This document shows, piece by piece, positions 1 through 9,036 of a DNA stretch of 64,000 nt; position 1 is the first letter of the stretch, and every line of letters starts with the position of its first letter. The notes beneath the pieces were generated by a model that saw only the letters and a program-made list of their open reading frames with translations, made no database searches and was not told the origin of the DNA. The position numbers were made by a program, and so were the translations under genes. This stretch comes from an uncultured Thermotogae bacterium. GTDB taxonomy: Bacteria; Thermotogota; Thermotogae; Mesoaciditogales; Mesoaciditogaceae. The DNA lies in the NCBI GenBank assembly GCA_913056255.1, contig CAJXLN010000007.1, positions 1 to 64,000 on the forward strand, in the 5' to 3' direction.

Positions 1-225
1 CATTTTCATTATGTCTTCAGGGTTAAGTCCTTAATCTTCACGCACATTAGGAGATCCGAAATATAATTTAAATTTGACGGAGAGCAGAAAAGGCTTGGGG
101 TCAGGTCTTGATTTTTGAGTTAGCTTGTGTCAAGGTATTTTATGGCTCGAGTTGTGCAAGTCCAAACGCACAATGTGGCTTACATCCATTTTCCATGATG
201 AAAACACTGTGGATCGATGCACTAC
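1..225. other. Gene-free edge with possible Y1-transposon end
   Basis: I see no coding region here. Around 95-118 there is a GGGTCAGGTCTTGATTTTTG stretch. From memory this resembles sequence that recurs at the ends of REP-associated Y1 transposase elements, but no transposase is present, so at most it is a scar. The left window edge cuts off further context. Confidence 0.3.
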
Positions 226-261
226 AAAAAAGTAAGGGCAATTCATGAATTGCCCTTACTT
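226..261 (-). terminator. Intrinsic terminator after tRNA-Ser
   Basis: A perfect 32-nt palindrome has arms at 230-245 and 246-261. It is followed on the minus strand by a run of T (plus-strand A at 226-231). It closes the rpsB-tRNA-Arg-tRNA-Ser transcript. Confidence 0.85.
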
Positions 262-270
262 AAGTACAAT

Positions 271-357
271 TGGCGGAGGCGCTGGGATTCGAACCCAGAA
301 GGTGCAGAGCACCACCGATTTTCGAGACCGGCCCCTTAGCCATTCGGGCACGCCTCC
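271..357 (-). tRNA. tRNA-Ser (anticodon CGA)
   Basis: Read on the minus strand this is an 87-nt tRNA with encoded CCA (plus 271-273). The 7-bp acceptor stem GGAGGCG pairs with CGCCTCC. The anticodon stem CCGGT/ATCGG closes the loop CTCGAAA, giving anticodon CGA for codon UCG. A long variable arm typical of serine tRNA and the T-loop GGTTCGAATCC are present. It lies 43 nt downstream of tRNA-Arg, in the same transcript. Confidence 0.95.
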
Positions 358-400
358 ATCACCAATGCGTATTATAACATTGTGTGCTTCGTTTCATCAA

Positions 401-476
401 TGGTGTGCCCGGTGGGATTCGAACCCACAGCCTTTGGATCCGGAATCCAACGCTCTATCCGTTGAGCCACGGGCAC
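401..476 (-). tRNA. tRNA-Arg (anticodon CCG)
   Basis: Read on the minus strand this is a 76-nt tRNA with encoded CCA (plus 401-403). The acceptor stem GTGCCCG pairs with CGGGCAC, and the anticodon stem TTGGA/TCCAA closes the loop TTCCGGA, giving anticodon CCG for codon CGG. It begins only 15 nt after the rpsB stop codon, so it must be processed from the rpsB mRNA unless it has its own promoter inside rpsB. Confidence 0.95.
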
Positions 477-491
477 ACTTTTTGTTTATCG

Positions 492-1253
492 TCAATGATT
501 TTCTACTGAATCTATTTCAGCGGCGGCTTTTTCTTCAACAGTGGCTTCTTCTGTAGTTTTCTCTTCTTTTCCTTCTTTTCCTTCAATGTAGGCATCGGCT
601 ATTTTAGAAGTTATAAGTTTTATGGCACGAATTGCATCATCATTTCCTGGTATTATGTAATCAACATCGTCTGGATCACAGTTCGTGTCGACTATGGCTA
701 TAATTGGAATGTTGAGAATCTGAGCCTCTCTTACGGCAATGTACTCGTGCTTGGGATCGACTATGTAGATTGCATCTGGAATTTTCTTCATATCTTTCAC
801 ACCATTGAGATATTTTCTCAAGCGTTCCAGTTCTTTTCTAAGGGAGTTGGCTTCTTTTATAGGTCTCTGATCGATCTCGCCATTCTCTTCCATCTGTTCT
901 AACTCGTGAAGTCTCTCGATTCTTTTGGAGAGCGTGGAAAAATTGGTGAGAAGACCTCCAACCCATCGTTGATTGATGTAAAAAGCTCCACTTCGTTTTG
1001 CCTCTTCTTCAATTGTCTGTGCCCCCTGATGTTTGGTGCACACGAACATGATACTCTTACCATTTTTCCCGAGCTCGAGTGCGAAGTCGTAAGCTTCTTT
1101 CAGAAGATTCACGGTTTTCTGGAGATCTATTATGTAGATCCCTTTTCTTGCCATGTAAACGTAAGGTTTCATCTTCGGATTCCATCGTTTCGTTTGATGA
1201 CCGAAGTGTACTCCCGCTTCCAGGAGTTGTTTCATTTTTATAATTTCTGCCAC
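492..1253 (-). CDS. rpsB: 30S ribosomal protein S2
   Basis: S2 sits on the 30S solvent side and helps hold S1 or mRNA. The 253-residue product carries the family signatures [19 protein letters not shown] near the N-terminus, [10 protein letters not shown], and [19 protein letters not shown]. The C-terminus is a low-complexity Glu/Lys/Ala tail. I place the start at a GTG (1253) because GGAGGTG lies 5 nt upstream. A longer frame reaching 1289 exists, but it would put this ribosome-binding site inside the gene. No tsf follows, although rpsB-tsf is the common arrangement; instead two tRNA genes follow directly. Transcription is divergent from rpsL. Confidence 0.95.
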   Translation of the reverse strand: MAEIIKMKQLLEAGVHFGHQTKRWNPKMKPYVYMARKGIYIIDLQKTVNLLKEAYDFALELGKNGKSIMFVCTKHQGAQTIEEEAKRSGAFYINQRWVGGLLTNFSTLSKRIERLHELEQMEENGEIDQRPIKEANSLRKELERLRKYLNGVKDMKKIPDAIYIVDPKHEYIAVREAQILNIPIIAIVDTNCDPDDVDYIIPGNDDAIRAIKLITSKIADAYIEGKEGKEEKTTEEATVEEKAAAEIDSVENH

Positions 1254-1293
1254 AAAGACACCTCCATATGGTTTTTCCACCACAACCATCCTT

Positions 1294-1334
1294 TCTTCCG
1301 ATCACCTTAGATTAGAAAGGCACCAATCGGAAGA
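1294..1334 (-). promoter_or_regulatory. Hairpin in rpsB leader, candidate S2 autoregulatory site
   Basis: In the rpsB 5' leader, TCTTCCGAT and ATCGGAAGA (plus 1294-1302 and 1326-1334) form a perfect 9-bp stem. A second 4-bp stem, CCTT/AAGG (1305-1308 with 1317-1320), sits inside the loop. A stem with a nested stem in a leader of about 100 nt fits an S2-binding autoregulatory RNA of the kind known for rpsB in other bacteria. S2 binding itself is inference. Confidence 0.5.
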
Positions 1335-1358
1335 TCAAGCTGTGTGTGTTGTGGAGAA

Positions 1359-1367
1359 ATTATATCA
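1359..1367 (-). promoter_or_regulatory. Extended -10 promoter of rpsB
   Basis: The minus strand reads TGATATAAT, a perfect TATAAT with the extended -10 TG. No convincing -35 box is found 16-18 nt upstream, as is usual for extended -10 promoters. The expected start of transcription is near 1352, giving a leader of about 100 nt before the GTG start. Confidence 0.65.
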
Positions 1368-1417
1368 GAAGTTCTTTGAACTTAAGGTAACTTTTTCAAA
1401 CACGTAAAGTTACCGTG

Positions 1418-1447
1418 TTGACTATTTGGGTTCCACTGGTGTAAAAT
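1418..1447 (+). promoter_or_regulatory. Promoter of the ribosomal superoperon
   Basis: TTGACT (1418-1423) and TAAAAT (1442-1447) are separated by 18 nt. This is the best sigma-70-like promoter upstream of rpsL. The transcript would start near 1454 with a leader of about 100 nt. Confidence 0.6.
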
Positions 1448-1503
1448 ACAAAAGCGTTGCTTCGTTAAATCGGAACAAAATGTTGGTAATGCCATGTTTT
1501 CCG

Positions 1504-1532
1504 CTTTTTTGCTCGAAGCGATAGCAAGAAAG
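1504..1532 (+). promoter_or_regulatory. Hairpin touching the rpsL ribosome-binding site
   Basis: CTTTTTTGCT (1504-1513) pairs with AGCAAGAAAG (1523-1532) in a 10-bp stem with one G-U pair and a 9-nt loop. Its 3' arm runs into the AGGAGG (1531-1536) that precedes rpsL. Folding would partly mask the Shine-Dalgarno sequence, so a role in translational feedback of the str genes is plausible but not shown. Confidence 0.45.
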
Positions 1533-1551
1533 GAGGCGGGAGAACCGAGAG

Positions 1552-1929
1552 ATGCCTACAATAAATCAATTGATAAGAAAAGGTAGACGTAAGACTAAAT
1601 CGAGAAGCAAATCGCCAGCACTTGGTGGAAATCCACAGAAAAGAGGAGTTTGTGTGCGTGTTACCACTACGACTCCTAAGAAACCTAATTCCGCGTTGAG
1701 GAAAATCGCTAGGGTAAGGTTGACTAACGGTATGGAGGTAATAACCTACATTCCCGGAATTGGTCATAATTTGCAAGAACACTCTGTAGTTCTTATAAGA
1801 GGCGGAAGGGTTAGAGACCTGCCTGGTGTTAGGTACAAGATCGTAAGAGGTATCTTAGACGCTGAGGGTGTTGAGAATAGAAAAAAAGCCAGAAGCAAAT
1901 ACGGCATGAAGCGCCCAAAGAGTGCATGA
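1552..1929 (+). CDS. rpsL: 30S ribosomal protein S12
   Basis: S12 is the decoding-centre protein and the classic site of streptomycin resistance. The 125-residue protein begins [12 protein letters not shown] and contains the invariant [11 protein letters not shown] loop at residues 41-51 and the second conserved loop around GVRYKIVRG. Its length matches the family. The AGGAGG at 1531-1536 is unusually far (15 nt) from the ATG and overlaps a hairpin. It is the first gene of the superoperon, 19 nt before rpsG. Confidence 0.98.
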   Translation: MPTINQLIRKGRRKTKSRSKSPALGGNPQKRGVCVRVTTTTPKKPNSALRKIARVRLTNGMEVITYIPGIGHNLQEHSVVLIRGGRVRDLPGVRYKIVRGILDAEGVENRKKARSKYGMKRPKSA

Positions 1930-1948
1930 ATTTCGGAGGCATTGAAAG

Positions 1949-2416
1949 ATGAGAAGACGAAAAGCCGAAATAAGAACCGTTTCTCCAGATCCGGTTTATC
2001 ATGATGTACTTGTAACGAAGTTTATAAACAAAATAATGTGGGATGGAAAGAAATCCAAAGCTCAGAAGATATTCTACGGAGCGATGGACACGCTTGCGAA
2101 AAAAACCGGAAAGGATCCGTTGGAAGTTTTCAAGAAAGCTTTTGAAAATGTTGCTCCAGTGTTAGAAGTCAAACCCAAAAGAGTTGGAGGTGCGACTTAT
2201 CAAGTTCCAATAGAAGTGCAGGAACCGAGAAGAACATCCCTTGCAGTTAGATGGATTGTGGAGGCTGCCCGAGCGAAAAAAGGTAAGCCGATGAGTCAAA
2301 AATTGGCAGAAGAACTTTTAGGAGCTTACGAAAATACAGGTGCAGCTGTTAAGAAAAAGGAAGATGTACAAAAAATGGCAGAGGCTAACAGGGCTTTTGC
2401 GCATTACAGATGGTGA
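1949..2416 (+). CDS. rpsG: 30S ribosomal protein S7
   Basis: S7 nucleates assembly of the 30S head. It is 155 residues long, as expected, and starts [11 protein letters not shown]. It contains [18 protein letters not shown] near residues 23-40 and the conserved [11 protein letters not shown] followed by [15 protein letters not shown] lies just upstream of the ATG. It sits between rpsL and fusA in the usual str order, 8 nt before fusA. In E. coli S7 is the feedback regulator of this operon; here the only candidate target seen is the rpsL leader hairpin. Confidence 0.98.
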   Translation: MRRRKAEIRTVSPDPVYHDVLVTKFINKIMWDGKKSKAQKIFYGAMDTLAKKTGKDPLEVFKKAFENVAPVLEVKPKRVGGATYQVPIEVQEPRRTSLAVRWIVEAARAKKGKPMSQKLAEELLGAYENTGAAVKKKEDVQKMAEANRAFAHYRW

Positions 2417-2424
2417 GGTAATCT

Positions 2425-4491
2425 ATGGCAGAGCGTACTTTTTTACCTAGTAAACTAAGAAATATAGGGATAATGGCACACATCGACGCTGGTAAGACCA
2501 CTACAACCGAGCGTATACTCTTTTATTCCGGAAAAAAGCATGCAATAGGTAATGTAGATGAGGGCAATACAACGACTGACTGGATGGCCCAAGAAAAGGA
2601 ACGTGGAATCACGATAACATCTGCTTCCATTTCTTTTGATTGGAAAGGTCATCGTGTTAATTTAATCGATACGCCCGGGCACGTGGACTTCACAGTTGAG
2701 GTAGAGCGCGCTCTTAGAGTACTTGACGGGGCCATAGCGGTTTTCGATGCTGCGGCAGGTGTGGAACCCCAGTCTGAAACGGTATGGAGACAAGCTGACA
2801 AATACAATGTTCCCAGGATTGCTTTTATGAACAAAATGGACAAAATGGGAGCGGATTTCGATATGTCCGTCGAGTCCATGATTAAAAAGCTTGGTGCCAA
2901 TCCGCTTGTTTTGCAGTATCCAATAGGAGCGGAGAACGAATTCGAAGGTGTAATAGATCTTTTAGAGATGAAGGCCATAAGATGGAAAGATGAGCTTGGA
3001 TTGGAAATGGAATACGGTGAAATTCCTGAAGAGCTTGTCGAAAAATCCGAAGAACTTAGAGACGAACTCATAACCAAGCTTGCTGACATCGATGATGAGA
3101 TGCTTCAAATGTATCTTGATGAAGAGGATATACCTGTAAATAAGATGAAAAAGATCATTCGCAAGGGAACCATCGAAGAGGATTTTGTACCGGTCTTCTG
3201 TGGTTCTGCTTTTAAAAACAAGGGTGTCCAACCATTAATAGATGCCGTGGTCGATTATCTCCCATCGCCAATGGACATGCCGCCTGTTGAGGGGTGGTTT
3301 AACGGTAATAAAATTGAGCGTCATCCGTCGCCAGATGAACCATTTTGTGCGTTGGCTTTCAAGAACATGGCCGATCCTTATGTTGGAAAATTAACGTATT
3401 TCAGGGTTTATTCCGGAAAGCTAACCAAAGGGAGCTACGTCTACAACTCAACTAAAAATATAAAGGAAAGAGTTTCAAGGTTGATGTTCATGTTCGCGGA
3501 TAAGAGAAAAGATGTGGATTACGTTGAGGCAGGAGATATCGTCGCCGGAATTGGGCTCAGGGCTACCAAAACAGGAGATACACTTTCCAGTGAAGAAAGT
3601 CCCATGGTATTGGAATCAATAGTATTCCCCGAGCCTGTTATATCCATAGCGATCGAGCCTGAAAATAGAGATGCAGAAACCAAGCTTGAAAACGCTCTTA
3701 CTCGTCTTGTGGACGAAGATCCAACATTGAAAGTCTCGACGGAAGAGGAAAGCGGAGAAACGATTCTTTCAGGAATGGGAGAATTACATCTTGAGATTAT
3801 AATAGACAGATTGAAGAGAGAGTTCAAAGTTCCAACAAGAGTGGGACGCCCTCAGGTTGCGTACCGTGAAACCATCACAGTTCCCATAGATACCGAAGGG
3901 AAATATGTGCGACAGAGCGGTGGACGAGGACAGTACGGACATGTTAGAATACGTTTTGAACCTCTTGAGAGAGGGCAGGGAATCGTTTTCGAAAACAAGA
4001 TCGTTGGAGGCGTTATCCCAAGAGAGTATATACCTGCCATCGAGGCGGGAGTAAGGGAAGCTTTGACTTCTGGGAGTCTTGGAGGATATCCAGTTATTGA
4101 CATCAAGGCGACTTTGTATGATGGCTCTTATCATGAAGTTGATTCTTCGGAAATGGCTTTTAAAATAGCCGCATCGATGGCAGTAAAAGAAGGCCTTTCC
4201 AAAGGAAAACCGATATTGATGGAACCCATTATGGAGCTTGAGATCACCACTCCGGAAGAGTATATGGGGGATATTGTGGCAGATCTGAATTCTAAGAGAG
4301 CGCAGATTCTTGGAATCGACACGCGTGCTAACGCACGTATTATAAAGGCTTACGTTCCCTTAGGAGAGATTTTCGGATTTGCGACTATTTTGAGATCTTT
4401 GAGCCAAGGAAGAGCCATTTACACGATGAAGTTTTCACATTACTCGAAAGTTATTCAAAAATTTGCCGATAAGGTTTTGAACAGAGAGTAA
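2425..4491 (+). CDS. fusA: Elongation factor G
   Basis: EF-G is the GTPase that drives translocation. The 688 residues follow the five-domain family plan. The G1 motif [13 protein letters not shown] is at residues 18-30, followed by the RGITI switch I region, DTPGHVDF (G3) and NKMDKMGAD (G4). Domain IV carries the conserved [11 protein letters not shown], and domain V contains [18 protein letters not shown]. Only one fusA copy is seen in the window. It lies between rpsG (8 nt) and tuf (103 nt). Confidence 0.98.
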   Translation: MAERTFLPSKLRNIGIMAHIDAGKTTTTERILFYSGKKHAIGNVDEGNTTTDWMAQEKERGITITSASISFDWKGHRVNLIDTPGHVDFTVEVERALRVLDGAIAVFDAAAGVEPQSETVWRQADKYNVPRIAFMNKMDKMGADFDMSVESMIKKLGANPLVLQYPIGAENEFEGVIDLLEMKAIRWKDELGLEMEYGEIPEELVEKSEELRDELITKLADIDDEMLQMYLDEEDIPVNKMKKIIRKGTIEEDFVPVFCGSAFKNKGVQPLIDAVVDYLPSPMDMPPVEGWFNGNKIERHPSPDEPFCALAFKNMADPYVGKLTYFRVYSGKLTKGSYVYNSTKNIKERVSRLMFMFADKRKDVDYVEAGDIVAGIGLRATKTGDTLSSEESPMVLESIVFPEPVISIAIEPENRDAETKLENALTRLVDEDPTLKVSTEEESGETILSGMGELHLEIIIDRLKREFKVPTRVGRPQVAYRETITVPIDTEGKYVRQSGGRGQYGHVRIRFEPLERGQGIVFENKIVGGVIPREYIPAIEAGVREALTSGSLGGYPVIDIKATLYDGSYHEVDSSEMAFKIAASMAVKEGLSKGKPILMEPIMELEITTPEEYMGDIVADLNSKRAQILGIDTRANARIIKAYVPLGEIFGFATILRSLSQGRAIYTMKFSHYSKVIQKFADKVLNRE

Positions 4492-4519
4492 AAAGTCAAC
4501 TGTTTAGACATGATCACAT

Positions 4520-4545
4520 CTACTACTCCAAAGGATAGTAGTTTT
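4520..4545 (+). promoter_or_regulatory. Hairpin with short T-run between fusA and tuf
   Basis: CTACTA (4520-4525) pairs with TAGTAG (4536-4541). The stem continues as TCC/GGA after a bulged C at 4526, with an AAA loop, and is followed by TTTT. It may be a weak attenuator or a processing site that lets tuf be expressed differently from fusA. No clear promoter for tuf is seen in the 103-nt gap. Confidence 0.45.
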
Positions 4546-4594
4546 ACACCGAATTTTTATAAGGATTAAAATATTTCAAGGAGGTTGAATTTCA

Positions 4595-5791
4595 ATGGCA
4601 AAAGAGAAATTTGTAAGAACGAAAACCCATCTTAACATTGGAACGATAGGACATATCGATCATGGTAAAACTACTTTGACCGCAGCTATCACGAAGATAC
4701 TTGCTATGAAAGGTAGTTCGGATTTCGTTTCATTTGAAGAAATCGACAAGGCTCCAGAAGAGAAGGCAAGAGGTATAACCATAAATACCGCGCATGTTGA
4801 GTATGAAACAGATAAGAGACATTACGCTCACATAGACTGTCCAGGACATGCCGACTACATTAAAAACATGATAACCGGTGCTGCTCAAATGGATGGTGCT
4901 ATTCTTGTTGTCGCGGCTACCGATGGACCAATGCCACAGACAAGAGAGCATATACTGCTTGCACGACAGGTTAACGTTCCGGCCATGGTGGTCTTTATAA
5001 ATAAAGTTGATGCTGTCGACGATCCAGAACTCATAGACCTGGTTGAAATGGAAGTTAGAGAACTTCTTACCAAATACAATTATCCAGGTGATGAAGTCCC
5101 TGTTATTCGTGGAAGTGCACTCAAAGCTCTTGATGCTAAGAGTCTTGATGATCCTGCAGCTAAAAGCATCTTAGAACTCATGGATGCGGTTGATAGCTAC
5201 ATTCCCGATCCAGTCAGGGACGTTGACAAACCTTTTCTCATGCCAATCGAAGACATTTTCACGATCACGGGACGTGGCACGGTTGTTACCGGTAGAGTAG
5301 AACGTGGAAAAATTCACGTTAACGATGAAGTTGAAATGGTCGGTCTCAGACCAACCAGAAAAACAGTTGTTACTGGTGTCGAAATGTTCAGAAAGTTGCT
5401 CGATGAAGGTATGGCCGGTGATAACATTGGATGTCTTCTCAGAGGTGTAAAGAAGGAAGAAGTAGAAAGAGGACAGGTTCTCGCAAAACCGAAAAGTATA
5501 ACTCCACACACGAAATTCGAAGCCAACGTTTACGTTTTGAAAAAAGAAGAAGGTGGAAGACACACCGCCTTTGTAACTGGTTACAGACCTCAGTTCTTTA
5601 TTAAAACCGCAGACGTTACGGGGACTATAGCCGGACTTCCGGAAGGCGTTGAAATGGTAATGCCTGGTGATAACACCGTTATGAAGGTGGAACTCATCAA
5701 ACCCGTGGCACTTGAGGAAGGTGTAAGATTCGCCGTCCGTGAAGGTGGTAGAACCGTTGGTGCTGGTGTTGTTTCGAAGATCATTGAGTGA
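4595..5791 (+). CDS. tuf: Elongation factor Tu
   Basis: EF-Tu delivers aminoacyl-tRNA to the ribosome. The product has 398 residues, with [11 protein letters not shown] at 19-29, [36 protein letters not shown] (G3) and NKVD (G4). Domains 2 and 3 are intact and end in [20 protein letters not shown] lies 10-15 nt before the ATG. It is placed at the str-S10 junction, 57 nt before rpsJ. A terminator-like hairpin follows directly. Confidence 0.98.
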   Translation: MAKEKFVRTKTHLNIGTIGHIDHGKTTLTAAITKILAMKGSSDFVSFEEIDKAPEEKARGITINTAHVEYETDKRHYAHIDCPGHADYIKNMITGAAQMDGAILVVAATDGPMPQTREHILLARQVNVPAMVVFINKVDAVDDPELIDLVEMEVRELLTKYNYPGDEVPVIRGSALKALDAKSLDDPAAKSILELMDAVDSYIPDPVRDVDKPFLMPIEDIFTITGRGTVVTGRVERGKIHVNDEVEMVGLRPTRKTVVTGVEMFRKLLDEGMAGDNIGCLLRGVKKEEVERGQVLAKPKSITPHTKFEANVYVLKKEEGGRHTAFVTGYRPQFFIKTADVTGTIAGLPEGVEMVMPGDNTVMKVELIKPVALEEGVRFAVREGGRTVGAGVVSKIIE

Positions 5792-5802
5792 TTTTAAGGC
5801 TG

Positions 5803-5831
5803 AAGGGGAATGTCTCTCCCCTTTAGTTTTT
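5803..5831 (+). terminator. Terminator or attenuator between tuf and rpsJ
   Basis: AAGGGGA (5803-5809) pairs with TCCCCTT (5817-5823) and is followed by TAGTTTTT. It has the form of an intrinsic terminator, yet rpsJ starts 17 nt later with no visible promoter between. Partial read-through is therefore likely. It could act as an attenuator for the S10 part of the superoperon. Confidence 0.65.
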
Positions 5832-5848
5832 GAAGGAGGTTCGTTTGA

Positions 5849-6157
5849 ATGGCAAAATCGAAAATACGTATAAAATTAAAGGCTTACGATCATGAATTGC
5901 TTGATCAATCAGCCAGGAGAATTGTGGAAACTGTCAAGAAAACAAACGCTAAGGTATCAGGTCCTATCCCCCTTCCAACTGAGAGAACAGTTTACTGTGT
6001 TCTAAGATCTCCTCACGTTAACAAGGACTCGAGAGAGCATTTTGAAAAGATCGTTCACAAAAGGTTGATAGATATTCTCGAAACTCAGCCTCAGACAGTG
6101 GAATCTTTAATGAAAATGGATCTCCCGGCCGGCGTAGAAGTAGAACTAAAGCTTTGA
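5849..6157 (+). CDS. rpsJ: 30S ribosomal protein S10
   Basis: S10 belongs to the 30S head and is also transcription factor NusE in antitermination. It is 102 residues with the family signatures [18 protein letters not shown] at the N-terminus, GPIPLPTE, and the [13 protein letters not shown] segment. GAAGGAGG precedes the ATG. It opens the S10 block, 23 nt before rplC. Confidence 0.98.
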   Translation: MAKSKIRIKLKAYDHELLDQSARRIVETVKKTNAKVSGPIPLPTERTVYCVLRSPHVNKDSREHFEKIVHKRLIDILETQPQTVESLMKMDLPAGVEVELKL

Positions 6158-6180
6158 CAGAGCGGCTGGAGGTGCTTTGA

Positions 6181-6858
6181 ATGAAAGCGTTGCTTGGAAA
6201 GAAAATAGGAATGACGATGATATACAAAGACGGTGTCGCCGTACCGGTTACCGTTATCAAAGCTGGACCGTGCATTGTCGTACAGAAAAAAACAGCTGAA
6301 ACAGATGGATACAATGCCATACAAATAGGATTTGAAGAAGTTTCTCAAAAGCGAATTAACAAGCCTATGAATGGTCACTTCAAAAAAGCAGGCACAGAAC
6401 CGCTTCGTTATCTTAGAGAAGTGAGGACCGATAACGTTGACGATTACAAAATCGGACAGAGCATAGATGTTTCTGTTTTCAAAGAAGGCGAGTTTGTAGA
6501 TGTGTCTGGAAAGACAAAGGGAAAAGGCTTCCAGGGAACGGTGAAAAGATGGAATTTTGGCGGACTCGTTAAAACACACGGTACGAAATATCCAAGGCAT
6601 GGTTCCACAGGTATGCACACCTATCCCGGTAGAGTTATAAAGGGGACTAAGATGCCAGGCCATACGGGAAATGTCAACATGACGATTCAAAACCTTGAAA
6701 TTGCCAAGATCGATAAGGATAATTCTTTACTCGTTGTAAAGGGTGCCGTGTCTGGTGCTCGTGGATCTCTTGTTTACGTGAAATCCGCTGTACGGAAGTT
6801 ACCTGTGGAAAAATCTTCTTCCCTTTCACAACCTAAGCAGCAACCGAAAGGAAAGTGA
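6181..6858 (+). CDS. rplC: 50S ribosomal protein L3
   Basis: L3 is an early assembly protein of the 50S subunit near the peptidyl-transferase centre. It has 225 residues, beginning MKALLGKKIGMTMIYKDG and carrying the central conserved FQGTVKRWNFGG and the GRVIKGTKMPGH loop that reaches towards 23S rRNA. The C-terminal 20 residues are a Ser/Gln/Pro/Lys-rich tail. The stop overlaps a GTG that could start rplD. Confidence 0.97.
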   Translation: MKALLGKKIGMTMIYKDGVAVPVTVIKAGPCIVVQKKTAETDGYNAIQIGFEEVSQKRINKPMNGHFKKAGTEPLRYLREVRTDNVDDYKIGQSIDVSVFKEGEFVDVSGKTKGKGFQGTVKRWNFGGLVKTHGTKYPRHGSTGMHTYPGRVIKGTKMPGHTGNVNMTIQNLEIAKIDKDNSLLVVKGAVSGARGSLVYVKSAVRKLPVEKSSSLSQPKQQPKGK

Positions 6859-6863
6859 TTTTT

Positions 6864-7535
6864 ATGGCAGAAGTAGACGTGGTAAATTTAGAAGGAGAGA
6901 AAGTGGGCAAGGTCTCTTTGCCAGCAAAAATTTTTGAGGTAGAACCAAATAGGGATTTGCTTTTTAGATTTATACATAAACAACAGGCTGATAAGAGAAA
7001 GGGCAACTCTTCTACTAAAACGAAAGCAGAAGTCGCTGGTGGCGGAAGAAAACCATGGGCTCAAAAACATACTGGGCGAGCCAGATCCGGATCGAACAGT
7101 TCCCCTATTTGGAGACACGGTGGTGTGGCCTTTGGACCAAAACCGAAAGATTGGTCAGAACATCTTAATAAAAAAATGAAGGCTGGTGCCATTAAATCCG
7201 CTCTATCTCTGAAATTCAAAGATAAAAAGCTCATCGTTATTGACAAGTTAGAGATGAAGGAGCCTAAAACCAAGCAGTTCTTGGGATACGTCAAGAAGTT
7301 AGTCCCTTCTGTGGATCTCCTTTGCGTTCTGGACACTCGTTCTGAGGAACAGTTAAATGTGAAAAAATCGGCGGACAACATTCCAAATGCCAAAGTTATA
7401 ATTGCTGACAATGTCGGGAGAAAAGCTGTCAATGTTGATGGCCTCAACGTTTTTGATATCATGAAACATGAATGGCTCATGCTCACACAACATACGGTTG
7501 AAAAAATAGTGGAGGTGTATGGAGATGACAAATGA
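6864..7535 (+). CDS. rplD: 50S ribosomal protein L4
   Basis: L4 lines the exit tunnel and in E. coli represses the S10 operon. The 223-residue protein has the conserved extended loop GGGRKPWAQKHTGRARSGS and WRHGGVAFGPKP. I choose the ATG at 6864, with AAAGGAAA about 8 nt upstream, over an in-frame GTG at 6855 that would sit on top of this ribosome-binding site. It overlaps rplW. Confidence 0.97.
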   Translation: MAEVDVVNLEGEKVGKVSLPAKIFEVEPNRDLLFRFIHKQQADKRKGNSSTKTKAEVAGGGRKPWAQKHTGRARSGSNSSPIWRHGGVAFGPKPKDWSEHLNKKMKAGAIKSALSLKFKDKKLIVIDKLEMKEPKTKQFLGYVKKLVPSVDLLCVLDTRSEEQLNVKKSADNIPNAKVIIADNVGRKAVNVDGLNVFDIMKHEWLMLTQHTVEKIVEVYGDDK

Positions 7536-7824
7536 TCTCACACCACATGACGTAATAACGAGACCAGTGATAACAGAAAAGGCGCTTGGTGAAGTTAAAA
7601 ATGGCACTTACACCTTCGAAGTTGATTCAAGAGTGAACAAATACCAAGTTCGTGATGCGGTCGAAAAACTTTACAACGTTGAAGTTGAAGATGTACGAAT
7701 TATGAACTGTAAAGGAAAACCGAAAAGATACGGAAGATCTGAGGGATATTCCAGATCTTACAAAAAAGCAATTGTTAAATTGAAGGAAGGTTTCAAAATT
7801 CGAGAATTTGAAGGTTTGATCTGA
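7525..7824 (+). CDS. rplW: 50S ribosomal protein L23
   Basis: L23 sits at the tunnel exit and docks trigger factor and SRP. It is 99 residues, starting MTNDLTPHDVITRPVITEKA and continuing with TFEVDSRVNKYQVRDAVEKL. I prefer ATG 7525, which has GGAGG 9 nt upstream, over an ATG at 7519 that is only 3 nt from it. The start lies 11 nt inside rplD, so the two are probably coupled. Confidence 0.97.
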   Translation: MTNDLTPHDVITRPVITEKALGEVKNGTYTFEVDSRVNKYQVRDAVEKLYNVEVEDVRIMNCKGKPKRYGRSEGYSRSYKKAIVKLKEGFKIREFEGLI

Positions 7825-7850
7825 CGAATTGCTGAAAGGGGAAATTCTAT

Positions 7851-8684
7851 ATGGGTCTTAAGAGATTTAAACCCACCAGTCCTGGCAGAAGACACATGAT
7901 AGCATCCGATTTTAGCGAAATAACGAGGAAGAGTCCAAACAAATCGCTAACTAAAGCCCTGAAATCCAAAGCTGGTAGGAATTCTCAGGGTCGGATCACC
8001 GTTAGGCATCAGGGTGGTGGAAATAAAAGAAGGTACAGGATTATAGATTTCAAAAGGGATAAAGTCGGGATCCCCGCGAAGGTTTTTTCAGTGGAATACG
8101 ATCCGAATAGAAGTGCAAGGATCGCATTGCTTCACTATGTTGATGGTGAAAAGAGATACATCCTTGCAACAAAAGGCCTAAAAGTCGGCGATATACTGAT
8201 GTCTGGTCCAGATGCGGAGATAAAATCCGGAAATGCCTTGCCTCTAAGTAACATTCCGTTGGGAACATTTGTCCATAATGTTGAATTCAAACAAGGCCTT
8301 GGTGGTAAAATAGCAAGAAGTGCTGGTTCATCCGTGCAACTCATGGCTCGAGAAAATGGCTATGCTCTCCTTAAAATGCCTTCAGGGGAACTTCGTAAGG
8401 TGAGAGAAAATTGTATGGCGACGATTGGAACTGTCGGAAATGAGCAGCATTCAAATGAATCCTATGGAAAAGCTGGGCGAAAAAGATGGCTTGGAATCAG
8501 GCCCACAGTGCGTGGTATGACCATGAATCCTGTTGATCATCCAATGGGTGGTGGAGAAGGAAAAGGAAAAGGTGGCAACATACCTCAAAGTCCGTGGGGA
8601 ACACCGGCGAAAGGCTATAAAACTCGCAGAGGTAAGAGAAAATCTGATAAATTCATAGTTAGACGTAGAAAGACTGGTAAATAA
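7851..8684 (+). CDS. rplB: 50S ribosomal protein L2
   Basis: L2 is needed for subunit joining and peptidyl transfer. It has 277 residues, the usual length. It contains [37 protein letters not shown] and the C-terminal catalytic-region signature [17 protein letters not shown] with its conserved histidine. It is followed by a 50-nt spacer with a hairpin. Confidence 0.98.
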   Translation: MGLKRFKPTSPGRRHMIASDFSEITRKSPNKSLTKALKSKAGRNSQGRITVRHQGGGNKRRYRIIDFKRDKVGIPAKVFSVEYDPNRSARIALLHYVDGEKRYILATKGLKVGDILMSGPDAEIKSGNALPLSNIPLGTFVHNVEFKQGLGGKIARSAGSSVQLMARENGYALLKMPSGELRKVRENCMATIGTVGNEQHSNESYGKAGRKRWLGIRPTVRGMTMNPVDHPMGGGEGKGKGGNIPQSPWGTPAKGYKTRRGKRKSDKFIVRRRKTGK

Positions 8685-8690
8685 TAAAAA

Positions 8691-8711
8691 GACAGCGTCA
8701 ATACGCTTGTC
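8691..8711 (+). other. Hairpin between rplB and rpsS
   Basis: GACAGCGT (8691-8698) pairs with ACGC-T-TGTC (8703-8711), with a one-base bulge and a CAAT loop. There is no T-run, so it is not a terminator; mRNA processing or stability are possible roles. It lies in one of the few gaps of 50 nt or more in the superoperon. Confidence 0.35.
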
Positions 8712-8734
8712 TAAAACAAAAGGAGGAAAAAAGT

Positions 8735-9022
8735 GTGAGTCGCTCGACCAAAAAAGGGCCTTATGTGGATTTGAAACTCCTCAAAAAGATACAGGCCCTT
8801 AACGAAACAAGTCAGAAAAAGGTCATTAAGACATGGTCAAGAGCGTCGATGATCGTTCCTGATATGATAGGTCACACCATAGCCGTTCATAATGGTCGAA
8901 AACATATTCCGGTTTACATAACAGAGGCGATGGTTGGTTACAAACTTGGAGAATTTTCCCCAACCAGGCGTTTTGGTGGACATGCCAACAAGCGTGCCTC
9001 CAAGGGAGAAGTGAGGAAATGA
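8735..9022 (+). CDS. rpsS: 30S ribosomal protein S19
   Basis: S19 binds 16S rRNA in the head with S13. It is 95 residues, beginning [12 protein letters not shown] and carrying [29 protein letters not shown] and [14 protein letters not shown]. It starts with GTG, set by AGGAGG 8 nt upstream. It is 14 nt before rplV. Confidence 0.98.
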   Translation: MSRSTKKGPYVDLKLLKKIQALNETSQKKVIKTWSRASMIVPDMIGHTIAVHNGRKHIPVYITEAMVGYKLGEFSPTRRFGGHANKRASKGEVRK

Positions 9023-9036
9023 GGAGGATGATTTGA

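Noticed and set aside
245-556. Plus-strand frame of 103 codons across the tRNA genes
   Set aside because: It is the antisense of tRNA-Ser, tRNA-Arg and the rpsB end, with no family similarity.
2649-3231. Long antisense frames inside fusA
   Set aside because: fusA is intact and conserved throughout; the antisense frames are Ser/Ile-rich shadows with no ribosome-binding sites.
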